Positions 34,541-45,123 of a stretch of DNA of 64,000 bases are shown here, piece after piece. The DNA is from Selaginella moellendorffii (lineage: Eukaryota > Streptophyta > Lycopodiopsida > Selaginellales > Selaginellaceae). The number at the start of each line of letters is the position of its first letter. Positions within the stretch are counted from its first letter, which is position 1. Below the pieces are notes generated by a model. That model saw only the letters and a program-made list of their open reading frames with translations. It ran no database searches and had not been told where the DNA came from. The position numbers were made by a program, and so were the translations under genes. The stretch covers positions 310,001-374,000 of the forward strand of contig NW_003314363.1 of the NCBI RefSeq assembly GCF_000143415.4, written 5' to 3'.

Positions 34541-35017
34541 ATGACGATCCTTTCCACCAAGTTGAGAAGATTGCTACTCAGCGCCGCCGGCAAAGCCCGC
34601 GCTCTCTCCCCCTCCTCGATTCGCATCGCCTCCTTCTTCAGCTCCTCCAGATCAGACTCCTCCCGATCAAACAGCTCCAGGTGCGACGAATCCGATGGCT
34701 TCTCCGATCGAGACGACGGCGACGGCGACGCGGAGATCCAAGAGAAGTATCTCGCGGATGTCCCGCAGGGCTGCTTTGCTGTATACGTGGGCCGCGACCG
34801 GCAGCGCTTCGTGGTCGGGACGTGCTTGCTGCGCGATCCCCTGTTTAGGGTTCTTCTGGACAAGGCCGCGGACGAGTATGGCTTGGATCGCCAGGGCGCG
34901 CTGCTCATCCCCTGCGAGGCTGTGCTCTTCGATCACATTTGCTGGCTGCTGGGCAACAATGATCCGGCGGCGGCGAGCCTGGAGATGGAGGAGCTCCTCG
35001 ATTTCTACTCCAGCTGA
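34541..35017 (+). CDS. SAUR family protein 5
   Basis: Single exon, 158 residues. MTILSTKLRRLLLSAAGKAR, Ser/Asp-rich linker, then LADVPQGCFAVYVGRDRQRF, VVGTCLLRDPLFRVLLDKAA, DEYGLDRQGALLIPCEAVLF and DHICWLLGNNDPAAASLEM, ending ELLDFYSS. Full SAUR domain with no breaks. Its C-terminus is like SAUR 2. No strong TATA box was found directly upstream. Confidence 0.93.
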   Translation: MTILSTKLRRLLLSAAGKARALSPSSIRIASFFSSSRSDSSRSNSSRCDESDGFSDRDDGDGDAEIQEKYLADVPQGCFAVYVGRDRQRFVVGTCLLRDPLFRVLLDKAADEYGLDRQGALLIPCEAVLFDHICWLLGNNDPAAASLEMEELLDFYSS

Positions 35018-36753
35018 TTTGGATCAAAGCTTCCTTTCGTCCTTTGATTTGCTGACACTAGCTCTCCCCATTCTTTTGTATCAACTGGTATATAATCTAA
35101 GATTGTGAGCGTGGTTGACGCACCACCAGATGGATCATGGATTCCACCACACGTCGCGATCCAGCGCGAAGCAGTGCGAGCTTGTGGAAGATTCTGGGAC
35201 GAAATCCACCGTTTCAAACAAGACATTTCCAGGGAACCTTTTAGATTCTTCCCTTGCAGAGTGATTGATTGCGCCAGCACAAAACAAAACTTGTGCTTCT
35301 ATCACGATCAATCAATCAATCAGTCGTCGTGAGATGGAGGAGAGCCGCCTTAAACAACGTTGTATTCTACAATTTCCCCTTGTGGGGCATTTTTTCTATG
35401 GTTAACCGCTCCTATATATCGTTGAAAAATGGCACCGAAACCCATAGTGCCCCGCACATGATCAAGTTTGACATTTATTTTGTCATGCGTTGTTTTTCCA
35501 GAGAGCCAAGCAAACCTAGCGTGCAAAACTTCTTAGATCCCGCAAAGCGGCATTTGCACTCGGCTTGTTTCATCCCCGATTTGGTCATTCAAAGTAAAAA
35601 CATCCACGAAACACTGAACCCTCTGGTCTGGCTCACTTGTCCCCCTGTGATATCTCCCATCAACTTTAGTTATTTCTACATTGTCTTGTTCTTCTCTCCT
35701 TTACGTTGCGTTTTGCCCCAAAAAGATTCCCCACGGCGCGGCCACGCGGCGGATCGAACCCCCGACCCCTTGACCCCGGTCAAAGCCCCGGTCAATCATT
35801 CAATCCCTTTTTATTTGTCCAACAAAACCGTGCACACGGCAGGTACCCCCGGCGTACCGTACGGCGGGTGGGCAGTTTCAGTTTCCCAGAGACAGCCACA
35901 CGTGGCAGCACCAGATTTGCATCAGTAAATGCGGTGCCGTACCCGGCCGTAGCACGGAATCACGGGGAAACGCTTAGCGTCGCCCCGTACAAACGGCCGG
36001 CTCTGAGGCCGTCGCGGCCCGGCAAAGCAATCGTGATCGTCCGATGGCATTCATTGGTCCGGTTAACGAACGGCCCAACCGACTGACCGTCCGTACGCAC
36101 CGCGGCAGCGTACGGTCGAGCGCGCAGTTTGGTTTACCTACCTTTGCGTGAAAACAGTCAAGTGGTGTCTGGAAGTAAAAAAAAAAAAACCATGGCAGCG
36201 AAAGTCACAAGTGGAAGTAGTCACATGATGAAAGGATATTCGCTGCATTAGAAACTAGAGAGAGGAGGATCTTCTCTGTGCTTGGAACTAGTTAAAGTGT
36301 AAGTGATGTTTTTGCTTAGATGTTGTTAGGTTTTTATATAACTGCTGAGTAGTTGGGGAAGAGTTCCTTCATCCCCTTGGTGTGGTGCCACTAGGTAGGG
36401 CAGAAAGAAAAAGGAAAAAAAATTGGGCATTGTTTTTGGGTTGTAGACTGGATCACTACTCCACATTGTGAGAGGAGAGAGTCTCAGCTCCAAAACTCCA
36501 TTCTAATCGCGAGCTAGTTTAAATACCCGCGGCGGCTTTCTTCTTTCCCTAACCGCCAACGCGTTCCTTGTGTTTGAGAAGATCATCAATCGAGTGTCTG
36601 TGTGTTCTCCTTTTTTTTCTCTCTTTTCTGGCTGTGTGGTCGATCGAAGTGAATGTGAGGAAATGGGCTGGATCTAGGCCGCATTGGGTCTCTTGGGTTC
36701 CAATCCGATCCTCCTGGGTCGCGCTCCATCGCCAGATCTCCTCGCGCGCGGCA
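35018..36753. other. intergenic with a CpG-rich, GTAC-rich island
   Basis: 1.7 kb between two plus-strand SAUR genes. The middle (about 35700-36130) is much richer in GC and CpG than its flanks and holds a GTAC cluster. ORFs over 35269-36086 do not resemble known proteins. A TATA-like TTTAAATA lies at 36518-36525. Confidence 0.5.
35843..36113. promoter_or_regulatory. cluster of seven GTAC core motifs
   Basis: GTAC at 35843, 35854, 35859, 35939, 35987, 36093 and 36110, several as CCGTAC, with CCCCGTACAAACGG at 35983-35996. CGTAC(AA) is the binding core of SBP-box/SPL transcription factors, including the copper regulators SPL7/CRR1. Chance expectation is about one GTAC in this length. It lies about 640-910 bp upstream of SAUR 6. 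Confidence 0.35.
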
Positions 36754-37272
36754 ATGCACGTCCATGGCTGCAGTGGCGGTGCCACTCGCGGCAGCATCGC
36801 GCGCGGCCTCAAGAGGCTCAAGCTCCTCCAGCGCTTGAGATCCTCGCGGGTGTCGAGGGATCACTATTCCTCCAGCTCCGGGAGCAGTAGCCTCGGCTCG
36901 GATTGGCTCCAGCGCACGTCCAGCTCCTCCTGGGAGCTCTTCAGCGAGGAGGAGGGCAGCCACAACGATGGCTACGATCACCATAGCGACGACGAGGAGC
37001 TCTATCTCCCAAAGGACGTCCCCGAGGGGTTCCTCGCCGTCTACGTTGGCGAGGAGAGGAAGCGCTTCGTGGTGGATGCCCGGCATTTGAATCACCCCTG
37101 GTTTAAGATCTTGCTGGAGCGATCGGCGGAGGAGTTTGGCTTCGATCACAAGGGCGGCCTCACGCTCCCTTGCCGAGTCGTGGTGTTTGAGAGCCTCCTT
37201 GGTGTTCTTGAGCGTGGCGATACTCCCAGCTTGAAGCAGCTCGCCCAGATCGAAGAGCTCCTCGCGGTATAG
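36754..37272 (+). CDS. SAUR family protein 6
   Basis: Single exon, 172 residues from the first ATG in frame (36754). N-terminal basic helix (RGLKRLKLLQRLRSSR), then SSLGSDWLQRTSSSSWEL, which closely resembles the N-terminal half of SAUR 1 (ALGSDWLQRVSSSSWDD). The SAUR domain is LPKDVPEGFLAVYVGEERKR, FVVDARHLNHPWFKILLERS, AEEFGFDHKGGLTLPCRVVV, FESLLGVLE. Together with SAUR 1 it forms a second subfamily in this window. The upstream GTAC cluster and TATA-like element may drive it. Confidence 0.92.
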   Translation: MHVHGCSGGATRGSIARGLKRLKLLQRLRSSRVSRDHYSSSSGSSSLGSDWLQRTSSSSWELFSEEEGSHNDGYDHHSDDEELYLPKDVPEGFLAVYVGEERKRFVVDARHLNHPWFKILLERSAEEFGFDHKGGLTLPCRVVVFESLLGVLERGDTPSLKQLAQIEELLAV

Positions 37273-38181
37273 GAGGGTGAGGTTCGTGCAAACCACCATT
37301 GATTGATCTCCTTCTCTTATTTCCTTTCTAGAATCTAGTGAGAAAGAAAAAAGAAAAAGCTGAGGAAGTGGTGCCATTGTCACTAAGAATGCGTGCGCGC
37401 CCTCCTCGCTCTCTCTCTTTCGCACAAAGTGTATGTAAAAGGGAGCAGAGTTTGAAGCTGGAATTTTCTTTCGTTCTTTTTGTTCCCTTCCAGTGATCAA
37501 TTCGATCACCTCAATTCAATCAAGCTTAGATCATGGGTCGCTTGTCACTTTCGATTCCATAGATGATCACCTCATGGTTTCTAGACGAGGACGAGTATAT
37601 TCGGCTAATTTGAGCGATTGTTGTGGGCCTAGGAGATTCCCCCGGAATTTGTTTTTGTTTCGTATGCTTGCGGCTCGAATCCTGGCCGGCTCCTGTCGTA
37701 CACAGACAATTTGGTACGTAAATTAATTTATCCAGATGGAAATAAAATGCTATCACCGAAACTTAACTGTAATGATAAGCTATATACATTTTATTATTTA
37801 AAAATAAAAACACACTTCTCTTTTTCCTCTGATGTCATTGTTTTGAAAACTACTTCGATTACTCGACTTCCATTTTGTGTCAAACTCTTAAAAATGTGAT
37901 ATTGTGATATCTTTAAAACGAGGGAATTGATACGATACGTGCAAAGACGTTATCTCACATATAGTTTTACGCAATAGTGAAACACCTCGTCGTATTGGAG
38001 CGATGGCATCTTAATTTTTACAAGCAATCCACTCACACTCAACAGCTTCTGGTGTTACAAACACCTCTCTTGATTTTGATTCTTCTCCCTGCAAAAACTC
38101 GGTATCAAAAATGCCTCTGTTTGAGCCGAATTCCAGAGAAGTTGCCGGGAGATTTGATTGCTTCGCATCGATCTTCTTCCT
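37273..38181. other. intergenic between convergent SAUR genes
   Basis: 3' flanks of SAUR 6 (plus) and SAUR 7 (minus), partly AT-rich. No gene is supported. Confidence 0.5.
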
Positions 38182-38604
38182 CTAGCCGCTTTGGACGCTG
38201 AGGAGTGTCAAGCTGTGAGGCGGTGAAGGAGGACGAGGACCAGGAGGAGCAGCTGTTTCGCCGCTTGCAACTCTCCACAAGAGATCCTCAAACACCTCGA
38301 CTTCGCAGTGGATAGTGAGCCCCCCATTGTGATGGTGTCCAAACTCCTCCTCCGCCTTCTCTAGCAGCTCACGGAAGAGTCGGTGATTCAAGTACTGCGT
38401 CTTGAGGAGGAACCGGAGGCGCTCCGGGCCAACGTAGACAGCCAGGTAGCCTTGCTGAACGTCCCTGGAGCGGCAATCCTCGGAGTCGGAGTCGTCATAA
38501 ATTCTGGAGCTCGGAAAGCAGCGGCCGGGAAAGGAATGCGCCCTCTCCAGGGAGGCTAGCTTCTGGTATCTCTTGAAGCTGCTCCACACCTTTTGCACCT
38601 TCAT
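38182..38604 (-). CDS. SAUR family protein 7
   Basis: Single exon, 140 residues from ATG 38604-38602. MKVQKVWSSFKRYQKLASLE, SSRIYDDSDSEDCRSRDVQQ, then GYLAVYVGPERLRFLLKTQY, LNHRLFRELLEKAEEEFGHH, HNGGLTIHCEVEVFEDLLWR, with a Pro/Ser-rich end. It is more divergent than its neighbours: FVV becomes FLL and IPC becomes IHC. A TATA run (38797-38804) lies about 195 bp upstream. An in-frame extension to 38883 exists but has no ATG near the TATA box. Confidence 0.9.
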   Translation of the reverse strand: MKVQKVWSSFKRYQKLASLERAHSFPGRCFPSSRIYDDSDSEDCRSRDVQQGYLAVYVGPERLRFLLKTQYLNHRLFRELLEKAEEEFGHHHNGGLTIHCEVEVFEDLLWRVASGETAAPPGPRPPSPPHSLTLLSVQSG

Positions 38605-39408
38605 CTTGGCGAGAAAAAGCGAGCTAAAAACCAGACCTTCGGAGGAGAAAAGGAGAGAACCGACACAGCTCGATCGAAGAGGAACCGTTCGTTTGATCCA
38701 CTCTTTTCTCTCCTCTCCTCTCTTCTCCCAGAGAGCCGAGACGCGAGGAACAAACAGGCCTGATAAGCACGAAACGGCAGTGAGAAGAATAAAAAATATA
38801 TATAGCGGAGACGAGCGTGGTGGGATCACCCAGCGTGGTGCCGGCTGCCTACACCACGCGAGCAGCTCCAAGAAAATATACACGCTACCTTATCTCGCGC
38901 AAAGTCAATGGCTCCTGCTCCAGAGAAAGCCGGCTCTTTTCAGCACTGTGTAGAGGCATTTCACCTCCGCAGAATCACCAGCGGTGTCATCCGAGAGCTC
39001 CGGACTCTTGCCTCAACGCAGATGGATAACGCTCACTTGTCCTCTTGCAGAGCTTTGATTCATTCTCTCCACCGCCCTTGCCGCTGTAGAGAGTAAGTCA
39101 GCCGCGAATAATATCCAAAAGAGCGGAGGTCACCGTAAATACGTTGTTCATTGTGACTTGTCCAGATGAGCTCGGATATTTCTGATATTTGTTTCCCCCC
39201 GTCGGGCGCCGGAACGAAAGCGAACGGGGATTACTCTGCGACGAGCGGGTGGCGAAATGGAAATTCTCTTGCATTGACAGGCCGGTCACTGAGTCCAACT
39301 ATAGCTGAAAGAACCAAAACGAAGAAGAAAAGTGGACAAAGAAAACTATTAAGTCTTGGCTTGTGTCTGTTTTATGCAGTGACTTTAGCGGGGTGGGAAT
39401 CTCCGGGT
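38605..39408. other. intergenic, SAUR 7 promoter and LSM5 3' flank
   Basis: TATATATA at 38797-38804 for the minus-strand SAUR 7. No other gene supported. Confidence 0.5.
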
Positions 39409-39928
39409 CTATTCAGGTGCTCCACCTGGTACTAGCTGCGCAAGAATTTGCCAATGTGAGAAAGAATATAAAAGAGAAAACCTCTCTATAATGAGGAAAG
39501 ACAAACTAAAGCTTACGATTGCAATGTTGTTCCCGTTGAGAAGAATTTGGTCCAGCTTGGTGATTCGTTTGCCATCGGGCGTGATCTCACTGCAAGAAGC
39601 CTGTTTAGATGAATGGAAACAATCCAAAGAAAAACAACTTTGAGTCACAAATCTTGCCCAAGCAAAGCCGGCAAAAGAACTAAAAAAGAAGAGAAACTTA
39701 CTACTCGGTCACGTCTTCTAGAACCATATTGACGTAAACATCAAAGCCACGCAGCGTTCCAACGAGCTCCTTGTCGCCCTTCATGATTACCCAGATTTTG
39801 GAGCCAATGCATCGATCGATGAGCTCTACGGCAAGCGATGCGTCAAGCAATCGCGTCACTGGAATCTAAAGAGAATGCGAATGCGAGCGCTTACCCGATG
39901 GAAGGAGCTGCGATGGATTGTGCGCCAT
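39409..39928 (-). CDS. LSM5: U6 snRNA-associated Sm-like protein LSM5
   Basis: Four exons on the minus strand: 39895-39928, 39702-39825, 39517-39589 and 39409-39435, 85 residues. The protein begins [20 protein letters not shown], carries the Sm1 motif ([32 protein letters not shown]) and Sm2 motif ([13 protein letters not shown]), and ends [11 protein letters not shown]5 is a subunit of the LSM2-8 ring on U6 snRNA in the nucleus and of LSM1-7 in mRNA decapping. The acceptor of exon 2 is the CCGTAG just before AGCTCATC, giving the conserved PSELIDR; an upstream AG would introduce a stop. The gene is divergent from the membrane-protein gene at 40198. Confidence 0.95.
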
Positions 39929-40197
39929 TGTGCCACGCGAAGAGGAAGCCCTAAACCTCGCGATGCCGAGGAATATCCGTGTTTGAGATAACCTAGATCG
40001 GGCGGGAAAACTCGAGGACAAGTGGCGGATCCAACGGCTACCCTAGAAAAGCTTCAAAGAGGGCATCGCGTCCTTTCTCAAGCTCGTCGACTCGCCAGGG
40101 ACAAGAAGAGGAAAACCATTCGATCGATCGATTGTCCCATTCCAGCACCGATGCGGCCAATCCCTCCTCCACCGCGCAGCTCCAGCGCGAGATCGAG

Positions 40198-40689
40198 ATG
40201 GACTTGCGCAAGAACATAGACAGGATCTCGTCGTCGCAACACAGGGTCAAGATCCTCACGCTCCTGGCGGTGTCCGGGACCGTGGCATTGATCATCATCG
40301 TGAGGAGGAACAACCAGGGGTCGCGGGGGCGCGTCAATAGCCCCGGATTTGGGAGCTCGTCGCCGAGCAGGAACAACCAGGTCTATTCCTCACCGGATCC
40401 GCCCAGGAAGCAAAACATCTCGGCGCCGCGAGGGCACTCGGATCAATCATGGAGCTTGCAATCGCTCTACCAGCGCAGCCGGCCAAGCCGCGGGCAACGC
40501 GCAAAGGATTTCGCGCGCCGGGTCCGGCATCGATGCTACGTCCATCGCCTGGATTTCCTCTTCCTGGCGGCATTGATCGGTTTGGGCATTTACGCTTATG
40601 GATTTTCGGAGAGGAGGTACCAATCCCAATACAGTAGCTACAATCCACTCTACTACTACCAGCAGGACCCGGATGGCTGGTTTTCCTAG
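40198..40689 (+). CDS. two-helix membrane protein, unknown
   Basis: ORF ending at 40689. The first in-frame ATG is at 40198 and gives 163 residues, although the frame is open without ATG back to about 39997, so a longer N-terminus or an upstream exon is possible. The sequence shows one hydrophobic segment near residues 20-40 (ILTLLAVSGTVALIIIVRR), a Ser/Arg/Pro-rich middle, and a second one near residues 122-138 (FLFLAALIGLGIYAYGF). It ends in a Tyr/Ser/Gln-rich tail (QSQYSSYNPLYYYQQD). No family recognised. It is head-to-head with LSM5 and only 155 bp before plastid L9, so it may be a small housekeeping membrane protein. Confidence 0.5.
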   Translation: MDLRKNIDRISSSQHRVKILTLLAVSGTVALIIIVRRNNQGSRGRVNSPGFGSSSPSRNNQVYSSPDPPRKQNISAPRGHSDQSWSLQSLYQRSRPSRGQRAKDFARRVRHRCYVHRLDFLFLAALIGLGIYAYGFSERRYQSQYSSYNPLYYYQQDPDGWFS

Positions 40690-40844
40690 CGAGGCCGAAG
40701 AGGTTTTTAGGGCTCCTCCTCTGGACTAATGTACACAATAAGCTAATTAAAATTATGAATTTAATTAAGGGAAAACGTAGAATATTCCTTATCCCCCTAG
40801 GGGTTTTGGCAATAGCGTTTTTCTTCTTTCTGGGAGAAAGGGCA

Positions 40845-41820
40845 ATGGCCGCGGCACTTCCCGTCTTCGAAGGGCTTCGATGCGCCACGACGAGCAGCTC
40901 GGTGAGTTTTCAATCGGTCGATCGGCGTGCTTGCGGCTGAAAATCTCATTGTCTGGCGCTCTATTTGGCCGAGTAGGCAAGGCTTGATGGCGTTTCGCTG
41001 GGAATTTCGCAGCCCCGGAGGCTGCGAGTGATGGCGAACAAGAGATCTGTAAAGACTAGGCAGGTAATGCGACTCGCATCCGAAAATGTGGCTCGATTGT
41101 GGACATTTTTCTATCTTTTTTTTTTTTGCTTTCACAGATTATTTTGTCTGAGGATGTCGAGTTTCTCGGCAAGACGGGCGATCTCGTGAGCGTCAGGGCT
41201 GGGTATTTCCGGAATTTCTTGTTTCCGAAGGGCAAAGCAAAGATGGCAACACCGGAATATCTAAAGTGAGTCCGTGTGCTTCTTTCTCACGGTGTATCGA
41301 CTACTTTGGTGAATTCTTGTGTGTATAGGGAGCTCAAGCTTGAGGCCGAAAGAAAAGAGAACGAGAAGAGGAAAGTAAGTTGTAGTTTTCTGCCTCCCTC
41401 TTTGTGTTGAATATGAATCTGATGGTGCTATCTGCAGTTGAGAGAGGATGCTGAAGCTCTGGCACGGGAACTGCAAAGACTAGGACCTCTCAGCGTGAAG
41501 CGTAAGCGTGGAATGGCCAGGCTGATTTTCGGAACGTAAGTTTCTCGATTTGTTGGGACTTCATAATACCGAAGTTGTCTTGCTCCATGCAGTGTGACTA
41601 CCCAGGATTTGGCCGACATTATTGAATACCGGACGAAGAAGTAAGCACATCTGTGATTGTCTTCTAATTCTCTATAGCACTCATTTCTTCTCATTGCAGG
41701 AAAATCGACAAAAGGAACATGACCGTCCCCGAAATCCGAGAGATTGGAACGTACACAGCCGAGGTCAAGTTGCATCCCGAAGTAACAACTCAAGTAAAGA
41801 TCACCGTGGTGGGAAGCTGA
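40845..41820 (+). CDS. RPL9: chloroplast 50S ribosomal protein L9
   Basis: Seven exons: 40845-40901, 40977-41063, 41138-41265, 41329-41374, 41438-41535, 41593-41640 and 41700-41820, 194 residues in frame. The first 35 residues are a transit peptide with Ser/Arg/Ala. The mature protein has the bL9 N-domain: [20 protein letters not shown], then [20 protein letters not shown]. It continues with the long connecting helix ([29 protein letters not shown]) and the C-domain ([20 protein letters not shown]). L9 binds 23S rRNA at the base of the L1 stalk. Plastid origin is inferred from the transit peptide and bacterial-type sequence. Confidence 0.94.
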
Positions 41821-42021
41821 GGCAAAGTTGTGAACTTCTACATGTAAGTAGAAGCGACTTTGCAAGCGTTCTGACTGTGAGCCTGCAGCAAGGCAAAAGT
41901 GGGAGGCTCGAGCTGCGAGACACAGCTCGCCTGTTTCTTCGTTTATCTTGACGAAAAAGTCGGCTTTTCCTTACGACCCGACTTATAGGGCTGTGAAATT
42001 CCGAGTTGTGATGAACCAGCT

Positions 42022-45000
42022 ATGGTGCTTCATCCGGGTTTGAATTGTTCGTGCTTTCCTACTACTTCATCGTCTTTCAGTGACTCAACTCAAGCTCCTG
42101 GCAGGTTCTCGCCGGCTCCGTCTTGTGTGTACGTGAATTCTCGTCCAGCAGTGAAGCAAGACAACCATAGCTCGAGTAGCTCGAGATTGGAAGCTGGCTT
42201 GGAGAGATATCCTCCTCTTCTGAGGCAATGCGGAGCAGCAAGAGATCTCTCGCAAGCCAGGCGGCTGCACGTAGAGATCATAGAGAACGGGCTAGACAGG
42301 GAGAGGTTTCTGGGAAATCTCTTGGTACAGGCTTATGGAAAGTGTGGAAGTCTCCAAGACGCTCGGACAGTCTTCGATGGCATGGTGGACAGGAATCTCT
42401 ACTCGTGGACACTGCTGATAGGAGCCTATGCCCAGAATGGGTTTCACAGGGAAGCACTGGACTTGTTCTGGGCGATGGACAGGCAGCCAGACAACGTTAC
42501 GTTCTTGACAGTACTGTGCTCTTGCTCGAGCTGCGGAGATGTTGCAGAAGGCCGAGCTCTTCACGAGAGGATACGATGCAGCAGATTTGAGCGAGACACG
42601 ATGGTGGGAAACGCACTCATCAGCATGTATGGCAAGTGCGACAGCTTGGTCGACGCCAGAAGCGTTTTCGAGTCGATGGACTGGCGGCAGAGAAATGTGG
42701 TGTCGTGGAATGCAATGATCGCAGCGTATGCCCAGAACGGGCATAGCACTGAAGCTCTGGTTTTGTACTGGAGGATGAACTTACAGGGGCTGGGGACGGA
42801 CCACGTTACGTTCGTCAGCGTTCTGGGTGCATGTTCTTCCTTGGCACAGGGCCGAGAGATTCACAACAGGGTGTTCTACTCTGGGCTGGATTCGTTTCAG
42901 TCGCTGGCCAATGCACTGGTGACGATGTACGCGAGGTTTGGGAGCGTTGGTGACGCGAAGAGGATGTTCCAGAGCTTACAGACGCGGGACGAGACATCGT
43001 GGAACGCAGTGATTCTAGCTCACTCTCAAAGCGGGGACTGGAGTGGTGCTCTTCGTATCTTCAAAGAGATGAAGTGTGACATGAAGCCAAACTCCACCAC
43101 TTACATCAACGTGATCTCTGGGTTCTCTACTCCAGAAGTGCTACCGGAAGGCAGGAAGATTCATGCTGAGATCGTCGCAAATGGTTTCGACTCGGACTTG
43201 GTGGTGGCCACGGCACTTATCAACATGTATGGGAAGTGTGGAAGTTCGCATGAGGCGAGGGAAGTGTTTGACAAGATGAAGAAGCGAGACATGGTCTCGT
43301 GGAACGTGATGATCGGGTGTTACGTCCAGAACGGGGACTTTCATGAGGCACTGGAACTTTATCAGAAGCTGGACATGGAAGGATTCAAGCGGACCAAAGC
43401 AACGTTCGTGAGCATTCTCGGCGCGTGCTCTAGCGTGAAAGCTCTAGCTCAAGGCAGGCTCGTTCATTCCCACATACTGGAGAGAGGCTTGGATTCGGAG
43501 GTTGCTGTGGCTACTGCTCTGGTAAACATGTACGCGAAGTGTGGGAGTCTGGAGGAGGCGCGGAAAGTTTTCAACGCCATGAAGAACAGGGACGCGGTTG
43601 CCTGGAGCACGCTGATAGGGGCATATGCAAGCAATGGATATGGGAAGGATGCACGCAGTCTCTACGAGGGAATGGTCAGGGAGGAACTCAAGCCGGACAA
43701 TGTCACCTTTATGAGCTTGCTTGGAGCTTGCTCGAGCTTCGAGGAGTGCTCCTGGGTGGACTCGGAGATTGTGAAGAACGGGTTTGGGAAAGACGCGGTG
43801 GTTGGAACTACGATGCTCAACACTTACGGGAAGCACGGGAGAGTCGAAGAGGCGAGGAAAGTATTCGACAGGCTGGGATCGCGCGACACCATCTGCTGGA
43901 ACGCCATGATCACGACTTACGTCCAAAACGGCTGTGCGGTGGCGGCCATGAAGATCTTCAGGGAGATGACCGGCGCCGCTGGCTTGAAGCCCGACGCCGT
44001 GACTTTCATCGCCGTGTTAGAGGCCTGCGCGAGCCTGGGCCGCCTCTCGGAAGTCAAGGCCCTCCACGCGCAGATATCCGAGAGCGAGCTGGAATCCAAC
44101 GTGGTGGTGACGAACACGCTGATCAACATGTACGCGCGCTGCGGGAGCCTGGAGGAGGCCGAGCGGCTGTTCGCGGCGGCCAAGGAGAAGACGGTGGTGT
44201 CCTGGACGGCGATGGTGGCGGCCTTCTCCCAGTATGGCCGCTACGCGGAGGCGCTGGACCTCTTCCAGGAGATGGACCTCGAGGGAGTGAAGCCGGACGA
44301 CGTGACTTACACGAGCATCCTGTTTGTGTGCACGCACGGCGGCAGCCTGGAGCAGGGGTGGCGCTACTTCACGGACATGGCGGAGCTCCACGGCCTGGCT
44401 CCAACGGCGGACCACTTCGCGGCGATGGTGGACCTGCTGGGACGATCCGGGCGGCTCTTCGACGCAAAGGAGCTGCTGGAGAGCATGCCGTTTGAGCCGG
44501 ACCCGGTGGCGTGGATGACGTTCCTGACGGCGTGCCGGATCCACGGGAAGCTGGAGCTGGGCGAAGCCGCGGCAGAGAGAGTCTACGAGCTGGATCCGTC
44601 GAGCACTGCTCCTTACATCGCCATGTCCAACATCTACGCGGCTCACGGGATGTGGGAAAAGGTGGCGAGCGTGAGGAAGAAGATGGAGGAGAGGGGGCTC
44701 AAGAAGCTGCCGGGGCTGAGCTTCATCGAGGTGGACGGGAAGCTCCACGAGTTTAGCTCCGGCGGGAAGTACCATCCCAGGACGGACGAGATCTGCGAGG
44801 AGCTCACGCGGCTCCACGGGCTGATGCGCGCGGCGGGCTACGTCCCGGACACCAAGGCGGTGCTTCACGACGTGAGCGAGGGGGAGAAGGAGACGATGCT
44901 GTTGTATCACAGCGAGAAGATGGCCATCGCGTTTGGGCTGGTGAGCTCGCGGGGGAGCGGCGAGCCCATCCGGGTGGTGAAGAACTTGCGGGTGTGCTCC

Positions 45001-45123
45001 GACTGCCACACCGCCACCAAGTTTATCGCCAGGATCGCTGGTCGGGATATCATCCTCCGGGATTGCAATCGATTCCACCGGTTTAGCAGCGATGGGAAGT
45101 GCTCGTGTGGGGATTACTGGTAG
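42022..45123 (+). CDS. PLS-class DYW pentatricopeptide repeat protein (organelle RNA editing factor)
   Basis: Intronless ORF of 1033 residues with its own ATG. After a Ser-rich leader likely serving as organelle-targeting peptide come many PPR repeats, recognisable by recurring ALINMYGKCGS, MKKRDMVSWNVMI and PDNVTFMSLL-type segments (residues about 85-800). Then the E/E+ region and a DYW domain follow. The DYW domain keeps the deaminase-type zinc motif: HSEKMAIAFGL (HxE) and CSDCHTATKF (CxxC), with the terminal DYW preceded by CSCG. Such proteins bind specific organelle transcripts and deaminate C to U. Lycophytes of the Selaginella type have very many DYW proteins and heavy editing (family knowledge). 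Which transcript it edits cannot be read here. The 3' 1.2 kb is duplicated almost unchanged at 47486-48660. A long antisense ORF across 44017-45171 is a shadow. Confidence 0.95.
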   Translation: MVLHPGLNCSCFPTTSSSFSDSTQAPGRFSPAPSCVYVNSRPAVKQDNHSSSSSRLEAGLERYPPLLRQCGAARDLSQARRLHVEIIENGLDRERFLGNLLVQAYGKCGSLQDARTVFDGMVDRNLYSWTLLIGAYAQNGFHREALDLFWAMDRQPDNVTFLTVLCSCSSCGDVAEGRALHERIRCSRFERDTMVGNALISMYGKCDSLVDARSVFESMDWRQRNVVSWNAMIAAYAQNGHSTEALVLYWRMNLQGLGTDHVTFVSVLGACSSLAQGREIHNRVFYSGLDSFQSLANALVTMYARFGSVGDAKRMFQSLQTRDETSWNAVILAHSQSGDWSGALRIFKEMKCDMKPNSTTYINVISGFSTPEVLPEGRKIHAEIVANGFDSDLVVATALINMYGKCGSSHEAREVFDKMKKRDMVSWNVMIGCYVQNGDFHEALELYQKLDMEGFKRTKATFVSILGACSSVKALAQGRLVHSHILERGLDSEVAVATALVNMYAKCGSLEEARKVFNAMKNRDAVAWSTLIGAYASNGYGKDARSLYEGMVREELKPDNVTFMSLLGACSSFEECSWVDSEIVKNGFGKDAVVGTTMLNTYGKHGRVEEARKVFDRLGSRDTICWNAMITTYVQNGCAVAAMKIFREMTGAAGLKPDAVTFIAVLEACASLGRLSEVKALHAQISESELESNVVVTNTLINMYARCGSLEEAERLFAAAKEKTVVSWTAMVAAFSQYGRYAEALDLFQEMDLEGVKPDDVTYTSILFVCTHGGSLEQGWRYFTDMAELHGLAPTADHFAAMVDLLGRSGRLFDAKELLESMPFEPDPVAWMTFLTACRIHGKLELGEAAAERVYELDPSSTAPYIAMSNIYAAHGMWEKVASVRKKMEERGLKKLPGLSFIEVDGKLHEFSSGGKYHPRTDEICEELTRLHGLMRAAGYVPDTKAVLHDVSEGEKETMLLYHSEKMAIAFGLVSSRGSGEPIRVVKNLRVCSDCHTATKFIARIAGRDIILRDCNRFHRFSSDGKCSCGDYW

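Noticed and set aside
35735-35780. Possible tRNA or tRNA-derived SINE: GTTCGATCC box B on the minus strand
   Set aside because: Only the B-box-like word is present; the T-arm does not pair, no A-box was found upstream and no cloverleaf can be drawn.
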